42,256 bases of DNA from a virus. The stretch spans positions 1 through 42,256 of IMG/VR virus record IMGVR_UViG_3300024520_000164. One strand, written 5' to 3'. Shown here in pieces: positions 6,811-14,640 of this stretch (position 1 is the stretch's first letter; every line of letters begins with the position of its first letter). The position numbers and the translations under genes were made by a program. The notes under the pieces were generated by a model, which saw only the letters and a program-made list of their open reading frames with translations, was not told where the DNA came from and made no database searches.

Positions 6811-8042
6811 AGATCATCAAGCTTGAAGCGGAAAACGTGAAGCGCCTGAAGGCGATCACGATCACCCCCGAGGGCAACCTCGTCGTCGTCGGCGGCGAGA
6901 ACGGCGAGGGCAAGTCCTCGACTCTGGACTCGATCGCCTACGCCCTCGGCGGCAAGGACGCGATCTGCGACGAGCCTCTGCGGCGCGGCGCCGGGAAGGG
7001 GAAAGTGGTCTGCGAGCTCGACGACGTTGTCGTCACCCGCACATTCACCGAGAAGGGAGGAACGCTGACGGTACGCGACCGCGAGGGGGTCAAGCAAACG
7101 AGTCCCCAAACGATGCTGGACGCACTGGTGGGCAAGCTCACGTTTGACCCTCTCGCCTTCTCGGCAATGGACCCGGTCAAGCAGCGGGCAACTCTCCAGG
7201 ATCTCCTCGGGGTCGACTTCACCGGGATCGACGCGCGGCGGGAGGCGGCGTACGCTTCCCGCACCGAACACAACCGGGACGCCAAGAAGACGCGGGCGCA
7301 GCTCGACGCGAACCCGGAGGCGCCGCCGGACACGCCGAGCGTAGAAGTTTCGGTTATGACGCTGGTGGACGAGTTGAAGCGGCGGCAGGGCGTGAACGGG
7401 GAGAACGCCGTAGTTCGGGCGAATGTCGATCAAGCGGACCAGATCGCTGTCGGCGCCCTGAACGAGGTCGAGCGTCTCAAAGAGGCACTTGGCCTTGCCC
7501 GGACTCGTTCCGACCAAGCGATAGCGCGCCGAGACGAATTGGTTCTCGCTACCTGCAATCTCGAGGACCAGGACGAGGCCGAGATCACGACACAGATCGA
7601 GAACGCGGAGCAGACGAACCTCGACGTGCGCCGGAAGCGCGTACGCGAAGCCCTCCAGGGCGAGTGCTCCCGGGACAAGCTCGCGGCCGAGGCCAAGACC
7701 AAGGAGATCGAGGACTGCGACCGGACCAAGTCCGAGATCCTGTCTGCGATCGAGTACCCGGTCGAGGGTCTTGCTCTCGGCGACGACGGTGTTACCTTCA
7801 ACGGCCTCCCGTTCGCGCAGGCCTCGAGCGCAGAGCAGCTCCGGGTCTCGGTGGCGATGGGGCTGGCGATGAACCCGAAGCTCAAGGTGCTCCTGATTCG
7901 CGACGGCAGCCTGCTCGACGACAAGAGTCTGGCTCTGGTGGCGCAGATGGCCGAGGAGGCCGATGCCCAGGTCTGGCTCGAGAGGGTGGGCAAGGGCCAG
8001 GAGTGCTCGGTCGTGATCGAGGACGGGGAGGTGGCGCGGTGA
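6807..8042 (+). CDS. SMC/Rad50/RecF-like ATPase
   Basis: The 411-residue protein starts with a typical RecF/Rad50 N-terminus (IIKLEAENVKRLKAI) and a Walker A GGENGEGKSS near residue 32. A central charged, coiled-coil-like region (about 140-290) follows. Near the C-terminus ASSAEQLRVSVAM stands where the ABC signature lies, and LKVLLIRDGSLL is the Walker B position, with a glycine after the aspartate instead of the usual glutamate. No zinc-hook CxxC is present and no Mre11-type nuclease lies beside it, so it is a short single-gene version. It probably acts on DNA ends in recombination. Confidence 0.8.
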   Translation: MKIIKLEAENVKRLKAITITPEGNLVVVGGENGEGKSSTLDSIAYALGGKDAICDEPLRRGAGKGKVVCELDDVVVTRTFTEKGGTLTVRDREGVKQTSPQTMLDALVGKLTFDPLAFSAMDPVKQRATLQDLLGVDFTGIDARREAAYASRTEHNRDAKKTRAQLDANPEAPPDTPSVEVSVMTLVDELKRRQGVNGENAVVRANVDQADQIAVGALNEVERLKEALGLARTRSDQAIARRDELVLATCNLEDQDEAEITTQIENAEQTNLDVRRKRVREALQGECSRDKLAAEAKTKEIEDCDRTKSEILSAIEYPVEGLALGDDGVTFNGLPFAQASSAEQLRVSVAMGLAMNPKLKVLLIRDGSLLDDKSLALVAQMAEEADAQVWLERVGKGQECSVVIEDGEVAR

Positions 8043-8323
8043 CCGAGCCCAAGCTCACGGACTGCATCGCCCTCGAGCAGGGCCTCGCGGCAGACCTCCT
8101 GCTCATATACGCGATCCTGTCCCGCGCCCTCCTACTGCCGGACTCGGATGCGATCCAGCGGATGGCTACACACTCCGCTGCCTTGTTCCACAAAAAGCAC
8201 GGGGCGGTGCTGCATGAACTGGCCGAGTACATTGCACGCAGCCGTGTGCCTGTAGAGACCGAGTTGATGAAGATCTATACCGTCGTCTTCGCCGCCACCG
8301 AAGGGGAGCTCCCACCCAAATGA
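8039..8323 (+). CDS. Hypothetical 94-residue protein, GTG start
   Basis: Translation starts at a GTG inside the stop of the SMC-like gene (GTGA), with GGGGAGG seven bases upstream. The protein is helical (LAADLLLIYAILSRALLL near residues 17-34) and could be weakly membrane-associated or a soluble helical bundle. No motif was recognised. It overlaps the following zinc-ribbon gene. Confidence 0.6.
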   Translation: MTEPKLTDCIALEQGLAADLLLIYAILSRALLLPDSDAIQRMATHSAALFHKKHGAVLHELAEYIARSRVPVETELMKIYTVVFAATEGELPPK

Positions 8324-8517
8324 TTGCTACGCGACGGGTCATGTACTGCACAGATTGTGGTCGCTACGGACCTACAGGACAGACGGATCCCGAAGTAATG
8401 CGCAAGGCTAAGGCTTGGGACTGGAAAGTGGACACTACAGGTAAACTGGGGCCGGACCATAACACAGATCTCTGTCCCAGGTGCTGGTCGAGGAGACAGG
8501 AGATGGACCGCAAATGA
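8320..8517 (+). CDS. Small zinc-ribbon protein
   Basis: The 65-residue product has two CxxC pairs, YCTDCGRYG near residue 10 and CPRCWSRR near residue 53, which is the usual layout of a single zinc ribbon. Such proteins bind nucleic acid or partner proteins. It lies between the SMC-like ATPase and the ERCC4-type nuclease, overlapping both neighbours by four bases. The ATG at 8320 is used; an ATG seven codons later is also possible. Confidence 0.65.
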   Translation: MIATRRVMYCTDCGRYGPTGQTDPEVMRKAKAWDWKVDTTGKLGPDHNTDLCPRCWSRRQEMDRK

Positions 8518-9230
8518 TCTACCTCGATCGCAGAGTCGGGTCCAAGGAACTCCTCCGTTACCTGCGCGGCGCCGAGCTCTGCGACCTCGAGTTCGGGGAC
8601 GCCGCCTTCGTCGGCCAGGGCCCCGAGACTCCGGTCTACGTGGGCGTGGAGCGCAAGACGGTGCGGGACTTCGTCAACTCCACCATCTCCGGGCGCTTCT
8701 CAACGCACCAGCTGCCAGGACTGTTCGCCGCTTACCATTACGTCTACATCGTCGTCGAGGGTCTCTGGCGCGCGAACCCGGAGGACGACTCTCTCGAGAT
8801 GCGCAAGGGGCCCCGGTGGGCGACCCCCAAGGGAATGGACAACGTGCTCGGCTCCGATCTCATTGCTATGGTAAACTCGTTACAGGTTTGTGCTGGAGCA
8901 ATAGTTGTTACGACATCGGGTTTGAGAGAAACCGCCCAGTTTCTCCGGGCGATCCACCGCTGGTGGAACCGGGACTGGCGATCCCACCGCAGCCACAAGG
9001 ACGTGCGCCGCGAGCGATTCCCGACCGCGATGCTGTCCAAGCCCTCGCTCCGGCGGCGGGTGGCGGCCGAGCTCCCCGGCATCGGCTTCGAGCGGTCGGG
9101 GGCGGCGGAGGCGAGGTTCGCGACCGTCCACGGGATGGTCAACGCAACGCCCGCGGCCTGGGCATCGGTGAAGGGCGTCGGCAAGACTACCGCAGAACGA
9201 GTCCACGAGGCGATAAGGAGACCGGAATGA
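8514..9230 (+). CDS. ERCC4/XPF-type structure-specific endonuclease with helix-hairpin-helix
   Basis: This 238-residue protein contains VGVERKTVRDFVNS near residues 43-56, the ERKxxxD catalytic core of Mus81/XPF nucleases, followed by a GRFSTHQLPGL helix and YIVVEG. The C-terminal part (about 180-238) holds two helix-hairpin-helix elements, LPGIGFERS and VKGVGKTTAERV, which grip branched DNA. It would resolve branched or flap intermediates during replication or packaging. The start overlaps the zinc-ribbon gene. Confidence 0.85.
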   Translation: MIYLDRRVGSKELLRYLRGAELCDLEFGDAAFVGQGPETPVYVGVERKTVRDFVNSTISGRFSTHQLPGLFAAYHYVYIVVEGLWRANPEDDSLEMRKGPRWATPKGMDNVLGSDLIAMVNSLQVCAGAIVVTTSGLRETAQFLRAIHRWWNRDWRSHRSHKDVRRERFPTAMLSKPSLRRRVAAELPGIGFERSGAAEARFATVHGMVNATPAAWASVKGVGKTTAERVHEAIRRPE

Positions 9231-9526
9231 AACTGCTGTCGGACTACCAGATCGTATTGGACGGCAAAGAGAAACTCACGCCGGAAGCGGTCGCTGCTGT
9301 GGATCAGTACAACCGCGCGATTGAGGGCCGCAATTTCGCCTGCAAGCACGGTGTCCTCGTAGTTGCCCAATACTTTCGCGCGATCCAGGGCGCGGTAGCC
9401 GTGCTCGTCGGCGGCTACAAGGACGGCTACGATCACGGGTACGAGGTAGGGCATGAGGAAGGGGAGGAGACGGGGTTCGAGAAGGGACGCCAAGACGCGA
9501 TAGGAGAATACGGTGAGACTCATTGA
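9227..9526 (+). CDS. Hypothetical 99-residue protein with Gly-acidic tail
   Basis: The first 60 residues look helical; residues 60-95 are a run rich in glycine, tyrosine and acidic residues (GYKDGYDHGYEVGHEEGEE). That repetitive tail resembles the G-x(3) helices of some phage scaffold-like or membrane-associated proteins, but I do not recognise a family. The gene overlaps the polymerase start by 14 bases. Confidence 0.6.
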   Translation: MKLLSDYQIVLDGKEKLTPEAVAAVDQYNRAIEGRNFACKHGVLVVAQYFRAIQGAVAVLVGGYKDGYDHGYEVGHEEGEETGFEKGRQDAIGEYGETH

Positions 9527-12347
9527 CTGTTCCGAATGCACTCTGCGCAAAGGGGCCACCGCCCCCGTTCCCGGCCAAGGGGACATCACCTCCCCCGTCT
9601 TCCTGATCGGGGAAGCGCCCGGCTATCACGAGGACAAGAAGGGCAAGCCGTTCGTGGGTCAGGCCGGCCAGGAGCTGAACAAGTACCTCTCCGACGCCGG
9701 TCTCGATCGCAGCCGCTGTTACGTCACCAACACCGTGCGCTGCAAGCCCCCGATGAACCGCAACCCCGGCCCGGTCGAGATCCAGGCCTGTCGGCGGTGG
9801 CTCGTCGAGGAGCTCCAGCAGTGCAAGGCCCTCGCGCTCGGGGTCATGGGCGCCGTGGCCGGCCGCGCTCTCATGGGCCCGGACTACGACGTCGAGATGC
9901 AGCACGGGATCCCGCTCTGGGCCAGGGACGTCGTCCAGCAGGAGATCCTGGACGAGATCGGGGTCGCTCCCCTGGACAACGTCAAGCTGGTCCCGATGTA
10001 CCACCCCGCCCTCGGTCTCCACGAGACCCCCCGCATGGGGCGGATCCAGGAAGACTTCGCCGCCCTCGCGGCCGTTGTCCGGGGCGATCTCAAGCCACGG
10101 GAAGCGCAGATCAAAGAGGAGAACATGTACCTCGCCGTCTCGGAGGACAGCCCCGAGGCGTACACGTTCCTCGAGCACGCCCTCCAGGCCCGAGAGACCG
10201 GCATCGTGTCCATCGACACAGAGGCTCACTGGGACGGCAGCCCCCAGTGCCTGTCCCTGTCTGCGGTCCCCGGCAGCGCGATCGTTATCATGCAGGAGCA
10301 GACCAACCTCCTCCAGGCGGTACACGACCTCGTCAACGAGGACCAAGTCCTGACCGTCCTCCACTTCGCCGCCTACGATCTCCCGATGTTGCTCAAGATG
10401 GGGATCGAGCCCGCGCACACCGTCGATTCGATGGTCGGCGCCTACCAGCTCCAGACCCTCCCCCAAGGCCTCAAGGCGCTCGCCTACCGCCTCTGCGACA
10501 TGAGAATGAGCTCCTACCAGGACATGATCCGGGGAGTGCAGCACGAGAAGGCGACCCAGTTCCTCGCCGTCGCCTCCTGCTTCCCTTGCCCGCCCCCGCC
10601 CCCGGAGACGATCTGGGATCCCAAGCCCAAGATGGAGTGGATCGTCGCTGAGGTCACGAAGCCCTGTACCAAGAGGCACAAGCTGGCCGAGCCCTGTCCC
10701 ACCTGCACCTCGAAGTCTGCGGAGACGGCAAAGGGCTGCGGTACCTGCGACGGGCGCCGGTTCGTCCGGAAAGAGACCAAGCGCACGGGCAAGGAGCAGG
10801 TTCTCGGGACCGACGGCGGCCACTGGCGGACCAAGCAGCCCCACGGGGCCCAGAAACGCATTCAACGGATTCTGGGGGACTTTACCACGAAACAGGACGT
10901 AGACCCAGTCGAGCGCTGGTTCAAGCTGGACGGGGCCTCCAGGGCGTTCCTTGAGGGGCTGGCCGGTCCCTTTCCCGAGGTCGATCTCTCGGACATCCCG
11001 CAAGACGAGTTCATTCAGTACTCTGCGCGCGATGCCGACGCCACTCTCCGTGTCTGGCTCGTGATCCGGGGCCAGATCGACAAGATGGGGCTCTCGAAGT
11101 CGTTCCAGCTCGACATGGCGGTCCTGCCCTTCGTCCTTGAGATGGAGAAGGCCGGGATCCGGGTGGACAAGAGGGGGCTCTTGGCGCTCTCGGTCTCCTG
11201 TGGCGAGCGGCTCGACGATATCTGCAACGAGATCGACAAGCTGATGAAGTGCCGGACCAACCCCGCTTCCCCGAAGCAGGTCCAGCAGATCCTCCTCCAC
11301 TGTGGTCTCAAGCCCGCGAAGACGACACCGACCGGGGAGATGTCCACCGACGCCGAGGCCCTGCAGGCGCTGATCGGCAAGCACCCGGTGATCGAACTCC
11401 TTCTCGAGTACCGTAGCCTGAGCAAGATCAAGAACGCCTTCGCGGACAAGCTGCCGGGGAAGGCGGACAAGAACGACCGGATCCACACCTCGTTCCGGAC
11501 GACGCGAACGAACACCGGCCGTCTCTCCTCGGCGAACCCGAACCTGCAGCAGGTCCCGACCCGCACCGAGCTCGGGCGCCAGATCCGGGACTGCTTCATC
11601 GCCGACGAGGGGAGTGCGCTGGTCTGCATCGACTACTCGCAGATCGAGATGCGGATCGCCGCGCACGAGAGCCAGGACGGGAACATGATCGAGGTCTTCG
11701 AGAACGATCTCGACATCCACGCCGCGACGGCGAGCAAGGTGTTCGGTCTCCCGATCGATCGCCTGGACGACAAGAAGCACCGCTACCCGGCCAAGCGCAT
11801 CGGGTTCGGGATCCTGTACGGTCTCACGCCCGAGGGTCTCCTCGACCAGCTGATCCTGGCCGGCTGCGAGGGCTGGAACCTGACCAAGTGCAAGCAGCTG
11901 ATCGACGACTGGTTCGGGGTCTACCCGGGAGTGAAGGTCTACTTCCAGAACACGTACGCCGAGGCCCGTCGCCAGGGTTACGTCTCCGATCTCTTCGGCC
12001 GCATCCGTCGCATCCCCGAGATGAAGAGCGCGATCAAGAGAGTGAGAGCGGCCGGCGAACGGCAGGCGGGCTCGATGAAGATCCAGGGCGGCGCGGCTGG
12101 CGTGATGAAGGTCGCGATGCGGGACCTGCTCCCGGTCTACAAGACGTTCCAGGACTGGGACACGAACTGCCGCCCGCTGCTGCAGGTGCATGACGAGATC
12201 GTGAGCGAGGTCTCGCTCGAGATCCTGCCCCAGTTCATCGCCGAGGCGAAGCGGGTGATGGAGAGCGCGGTCGAGTTGAGAGTCCCGCTCAAGGTGGACT
12301 GCGAGTGGGGGTTCAAGTGGGGGACAATCCAGGAATGGGAGGCGTGA
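9513..12347 (+). CDS. Family 4-like uracil-DNA glycosylase fused to DNA polymerase A
   Basis: The 944-residue protein copies the phage genome. Residues 1-190 are an iron-sulfur uracil-DNA glycosylase: cysteines C6, C9, C77 and C93 keep the CxxC and 16-residue spacing of family 4, with GEAPGYHED (33-41), GKPFVGQAG (44-52) and MYHPAL (162-167). Residues about 225-560 are a 3'-5' exonuclease (SIDTEAH with D235/E237, FAAYD, YSARDAD), interrupted near 385-415 by a four-cysteine zinc-ribbon-like insert. Residues about 600-944 are the polymerase: motif A IDYSQIEMR (D707), motif B AKRIGFGILYG (K761) and motif C LQVHDEIV (H893/D894). The residue equivalent to E. coli Phe762 is phenylalanine. A glycosylase-like N-terminus is known in SPO1-type polymerases. 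Confidence 0.92.
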   Translation: MRLIDCSECTLRKGATAPVPGQGDITSPVFLIGEAPGYHEDKKGKPFVGQAGQELNKYLSDAGLDRSRCYVTNTVRCKPPMNRNPGPVEIQACRRWLVEELQQCKALALGVMGAVAGRALMGPDYDVEMQHGIPLWARDVVQQEILDEIGVAPLDNVKLVPMYHPALGLHETPRMGRIQEDFAALAAVVRGDLKPREAQIKEENMYLAVSEDSPEAYTFLEHALQARETGIVSIDTEAHWDGSPQCLSLSAVPGSAIVIMQEQTNLLQAVHDLVNEDQVLTVLHFAAYDLPMLLKMGIEPAHTVDSMVGAYQLQTLPQGLKALAYRLCDMRMSSYQDMIRGVQHEKATQFLAVASCFPCPPPPPETIWDPKPKMEWIVAEVTKPCTKRHKLAEPCPTCTSKSAETAKGCGTCDGRRFVRKETKRTGKEQVLGTDGGHWRTKQPHGAQKRIQRILGDFTTKQDVDPVERWFKLDGASRAFLEGLAGPFPEVDLSDIPQDEFIQYSARDADATLRVWLVIRGQIDKMGLSKSFQLDMAVLPFVLEMEKAGIRVDKRGLLALSVSCGERLDDICNEIDKLMKCRTNPASPKQVQQILLHCGLKPAKTTPTGEMSTDAEALQALIGKHPVIELLLEYRSLSKIKNAFADKLPGKADKNDRIHTSFRTTRTNTGRLSSANPNLQQVPTRTELGRQIRDCFIADEGSALVCIDYSQIEMRIAAHESQDGNMIEVFENDLDIHAATASKVFGLPIDRLDDKKHRYPAKRIGFGILYGLTPEGLLDQLILAGCEGWNLTKCKQLIDDWFGVYPGVKVYFQNTYAEARRQGYVSDLFGRIRRIPEMKSAIKRVRAAGERQAGSMKIQGGAAGVMKVAMRDLLPVYKTFQDWDTNCRPLLQVHDEIVSEVSLEILPQFIAEAKRVMESAVELRVPLKVDCEWGFKWGTIQEWEA

Positions 12348-12348
12348 G

Positions 12349-12501
12349 ATGGAAGACGAGATTACAATCAAGGTCTCTGAAAGCAAGCTTACGGAGGCGC
12401 TCGACAAGATCCTCGATGTCCGCGAGGACATGACGGAGGTGGCGTTGGCTGTATCAGATCTTGCGGCGCTGCTTACCGAGAGTGTGGTAGAGGAGGTGTG
12501 A
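12349..12501 (+). CDS. 50-residue acidic hypothetical protein
   Basis: A short acidic helical protein (TEALDKILDVREDMTEVA in the middle) is encoded two bases after the polymerase stop. The ribosome binding site GGGAGG lies in the polymerase end. The stop is two bases before the next start, and the frame exactly fills the gap, which supports it as a real gene. No function is evident. Confidence 0.6.
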   Translation: MEDEITIKVSESKLTEALDKILDVREDMTEVALAVSDLAALLTESVVEEV

Positions 12502-12502
12502 C

Positions 12503-12877
12503 ATGGAAGGCGAGACGGCACTGGCAGAGATTGGGAACGCGGCCCTACAGAACGAGGTCAAGGGGCTGATGCAGCTCCGGGACACGCTGCGCAGGGACGA
12601 GGACCGGCTCAAGAAGATGAAGACCGAGGTCCAGGCCCGGGTCGTGCAGATCTTCGAGGAGCTCGGGGTCGGCAAGATCGACGGCGGGGAACTGGGAACG
12701 TACGCCGCGACCGCGGGCCGGGTGACGAGAAAGGTTGACACGGACAAGCTCAAGCTGTCACTGTTGGGGGCAGGAATCGAGGCCAAGAAGGTGACGGAGC
12801 TCATCTCCAACGCCACCACCGTTTCGACTGGGGAACCCTCGGCGAGGTACACGCCGTGGAAACCGAAGAAAGGATAG
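12503..12877 (+). CDS. Hypothetical 124-residue coiled-coil protein
   Basis: Residues 18-55 form a charged coiled coil (LRDTLRRDEDRLKKMK), followed by a beta-rich part (IDGGELGTYAATAGRV) and a C-terminal helix. The design resembles small phage recombination or host-inhibitor proteins of the Gp157 type in general outline, but I cannot confirm the family. GAGGAGG lies nine bases before the ATG. The stop is followed by a 195-base stretch without a clear gene. Confidence 0.55.
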   Translation: MEGETALAEIGNAALQNEVKGLMQLRDTLRRDEDRLKKMKTEVQARVVQIFEELGVGKIDGGELGTYAATAGRVTRKVDTDKLKLSLLGAGIEAKKVTELISNATTVSTGEPSARYTPWKPKKG

Positions 12878-13072
12878 CGCTTGGGGTTGCGGCCGCCGCC
12901 CGCAGGACAACCGATGGGGATCGGGAACCGGCGCCGACTGCGGCCCCAAGACATACTGCGCTCGAGGGGGCCTTGCCAAGCCCGCTCACAAGCCCTACCA
13001 CACAGCCCGCCTGGCTATCGCCAGCCAAACCCTCAAGCGGGACGCCCCCTCGACGCAGGCAAAGGAGATCTC
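12878..13072 (+). other. Gap holding an open frame without a start codon
   Basis: No gene starts here with a normal codon. In the +1 frame relative to the upstream gene, a protein-like stretch runs from about 12825 to beyond 13072 (with NRWGSGTGADCGPKTYC and KPYHTARLAIASQ) and has the GC-rich third positions of real genes in this genome, but it lacks ATG, GTG or TTG. It may be the remnant of a broken gene, a frameshift extension, or the product of a sequencing indel. Confidence 0.35.
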
Positions 13073-13486
13073 ATGCAGACTATCGTCGTAGCCAAAGTCC
13101 GCAAGGACTGTCCCCTGCACCTGGACTTCGGAAGGTTCGCCAGGGACCCGTGGCTGGAGCTGAGGGCGTCCGAGACAACGGAGCTGGAGAGCGGCGTCGT
13201 AACCTCGGTCCGGTGCAACTTCGCTGTACTGCTGCCGCGCGAGCACTGGGCTGTCGTGCTCGGGAACCCGGAGCTGCTTGTGCATGGCCTCTTTGCCACA
13301 CCGATGACGGTCCCTAATGAGGCTCGGTACGAGATCGCAGTATACTTGTTCAATAACTGCGACCAGATGCAGTACGTGAACGAGGGCGAGTCCGTTGGCC
13401 ACATGTTCCTGATGCCCGCCAAGCACCCGATGGTCCGCTTGGCGGGGGCGCTGCCAGAGGAGGGGGAGAACCCGTGCAAGTCCTGA
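13073..13486 (+). CDS. dUTPase-fold-like protein
   Basis: The 137-residue protein has the size and late-motif layout of trimeric dUTPase/dCTP-deaminase proteins: LLPREHWAVVLGN, then a motif 3-like EARYEIAVYLFNN (near residues 83-95), then EGESVGHMFLMPA (near 104-116), where dUTPases have G-x-R-I-A-Q-x-x-F. The catalytic aspartate expected before the tyrosine of motif 3 is not present, so it may be inactive or have a different substrate. AAAGGAG precedes the ATG. The presence of a uracil-DNA glycosylase domain in the polymerase makes a dUTP-related role attractive but unproven. Confidence 0.45.
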   Translation: MQTIVVAKVRKDCPLHLDFGRFARDPWLELRASETTELESGVVTSVRCNFAVLLPREHWAVVLGNPELLVHGLFATPMTVPNEARYEIAVYLFNNCDQMQYVNEGESVGHMFLMPAKHPMVRLAGALPEEGENPCKS

Positions 13487-13584
13487 TCGCGGCAACACTC
13501 CTCTGGCTCGCGTGGCCGCAGTATGTGGATCCCGATCTGCGCCCGCCGGTCGAGGAGATTCACCCACCGGAGAGGGTATCGTGA
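13474..13584 (+). CDS. 36-residue membrane-anchored Pro-rich peptide in lysis cluster
   Basis: A GTG start follows GGAGGGGGAG at good distance and overlaps the previous gene. Residues 2-15 (QVLIAATLLWLAWP) are hydrophobic, and the rest is proline-rich and acidic (DLRPPVEEIHPPERV). It lies before a lipoprotein and an endolysin. A short membrane anchor with a Pro-rich outer part recalls spanin components or a tiny holin, but the match is only in overall character. Confidence 0.45.
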   Translation: MQVLIAATLLWLAWPQYVDPDLRPPVEEIHPPERVS

Positions 13585-13623
13585 ACACGCTCGGATTCGA
13601 TTTCGATATACGGAGGTGGAAAC

Positions 13624-13860
13624 ATGTGGAGAAGACTGCTGACTTTCCTATGCCTGCTCCTGCTCCTGGGGAGTGCCTGCACTCATGCGAAGGGTCACGG
13701 GATAACATACTGGAGCCTGCTCCAGCACAAGTCCCTGAGACTGAAGATCGTCTACCCGGACGGTGTGGAGGTGGAGGGGGAATACGGGACTGATTCCGAT
13801 CCCGCCGTGCAGCTCGCCCGCGAGGTGAGTAAGCTGGCGGAGAAAGTGGGAGGACCGTGA
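13624..13860 (+). CDS. Small lipoprotein of the lysis cluster
   Basis: The 78-residue product begins with a basic n-region (MWRRLL), a hydrophobic core and a lipobox-like LLGSAC, giving a mature protein with N-terminal Cys19. It would be anchored in a membrane after signal peptidase II cleavage. Its size and place directly before the endolysin fit an outer-membrane spanin (Rz1-like) or a superinfection-exclusion lipoprotein, though the mature part is not Pro-rich. GGAGG lies seven bases before the ATG. It points to a host with an outer membrane. Confidence 0.65.
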   Translation: MWRRLLTFLCLLLLLGSACTHAKGHGITYWSLLQHKSLRLKIVYPDGVEVEGEYGTDSDPAVQLAREVSKLAEKVGGP

Positions 13861-14228
13861 TGGGTGACCTAACAGAGAACTTCTCGAAGGAAGAGTTCCG
13901 CTGCCCCTGCTGTGGGATAGCGGACGTGGAGATGGGGCTGGTGACGCAGCTCCAGGTGCTGAGGAACCAACTCAGTCTACCGATCAAGATCCTGAGCGGG
14001 TTCCGCTGCGCGAAGCACAACCAGGCGATCGGATCGAAGCCGACGAGCCAGCACGTCCAAGGTAAGGCGGCCGACATCACGGTCGGTGGGATGCACGGGA
14101 TCGATCTCGCGGCGCGGGCTCGGGTAGTGCTGGCGTTCCGCGTCGGCGGCATCGGGCTCTACTCGAAGAACGAGAACATGGTCCATGTCGACGTGCGGGC
14201 AGGGGGAACGTCGAGGTGGATTCATTGA
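13860..14228 (+). CDS. Endolysin, peptidase M15 family
   Basis: The 122-residue enzyme cuts peptide bonds in peptidoglycan. It begins with a typical M15 N-terminus (NFSKEEFRCPCCG) and shows SGFRCAKHNQAIG, SQHVQGKAADI and MVHVDV, which provide the zinc ligands His, Asp and His. No signal peptide is visible, so it needs a holin or equivalent to reach the wall. The ATG at 13860 shares a base with the lipoprotein stop, and GGAGG is six bases upstream. Confidence 0.85.
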   Translation: MGDLTENFSKEEFRCPCCGIADVEMGLVTQLQVLRNQLSLPIKILSGFRCAKHNQAIGSKPTSQHVQGKAADITVGGMHGIDLAARARVVLAFRVGGIGLYSKNENMVHVDVRAGGTSRWIH

Positions 14229-14253
14229 CTCGCGCGGCGAAGGAGGAAGAGTG

Positions 14254-14640
14254 ATGTACACCTGTACCGGGACGGAGGAACATCGGCACAGCGAGGTCGT
14301 GTACGACAGCACGCTAATAGACTGTCCTGTGTGCGCGATGACAGGACGCCTGCGCAAAGAGCGCGACGAGGCAGGGGACGCGATCGAGACACTTACACTG
14401 AATCTTGAAGCAGCCGAGTCCGCGCGCGACGACCAGCGCGAGGGCGAGAGGCGGAAATCCGAGCGCCGCCGATTTGGCGTTATGGCAGACGATCTCGGGC
14501 TGCGCAGGCGCTCAAGAGTAGAACACCGCAAAGAATGGGCGAACCGCCGCCGCGAAGACAGTGGCCGCGCCGCGCGGAAGGTCACCCCTCCCGCACTGGA
14601 TACCCAAACGCCTCGAAGTCCCGAGCGTAAACGAGATTGA
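14254..14640 (+). CDS. Hypothetical protein with N-terminal cysteine motif and charged coil
   Basis: The 128-residue product starts at an ATG preceded by AAGGAGGAAG. It contains CTGTEEHRHS and a CPVC motif (near residues 4 and 25), suggesting a small metal-binding head, followed by a highly charged helical region rich in Arg and Glu. It is the last rightward gene, and its final 59 bases overlap the end of the leftward sulfotransferase gene. Base composition is less biased than in the replication genes. Function unknown. Confidence 0.55.
   Translation: MYTCTGTEEHRHSEVVYDSTLIDCPVCAMTGRLRKERDEAGDAIETLTLNLEAAESARDDQREGERRKSERRRFGVMADDLGLRRRSRVEHRKEWANRRREDSGRAARKVTPPALDTQTPRSPERKRD

Noticed and set aside
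9276-12521. Leftward 1081-codon open frame opposite the polymerase gene
   Set aside because: It is the mirror of a GC-rich coding sequence; the translation is Arg/Leu/Gly-rich without motifs, while the rightward frame has full polymerase motifs.
12856-13317. Rightward 153-codon frame starting at a GTG after the coiled-coil gene
   Set aside because: It runs into the dUTPase-like gene in another frame and becomes Arg/Pro-rich there; the start has a poor ribosome binding site.
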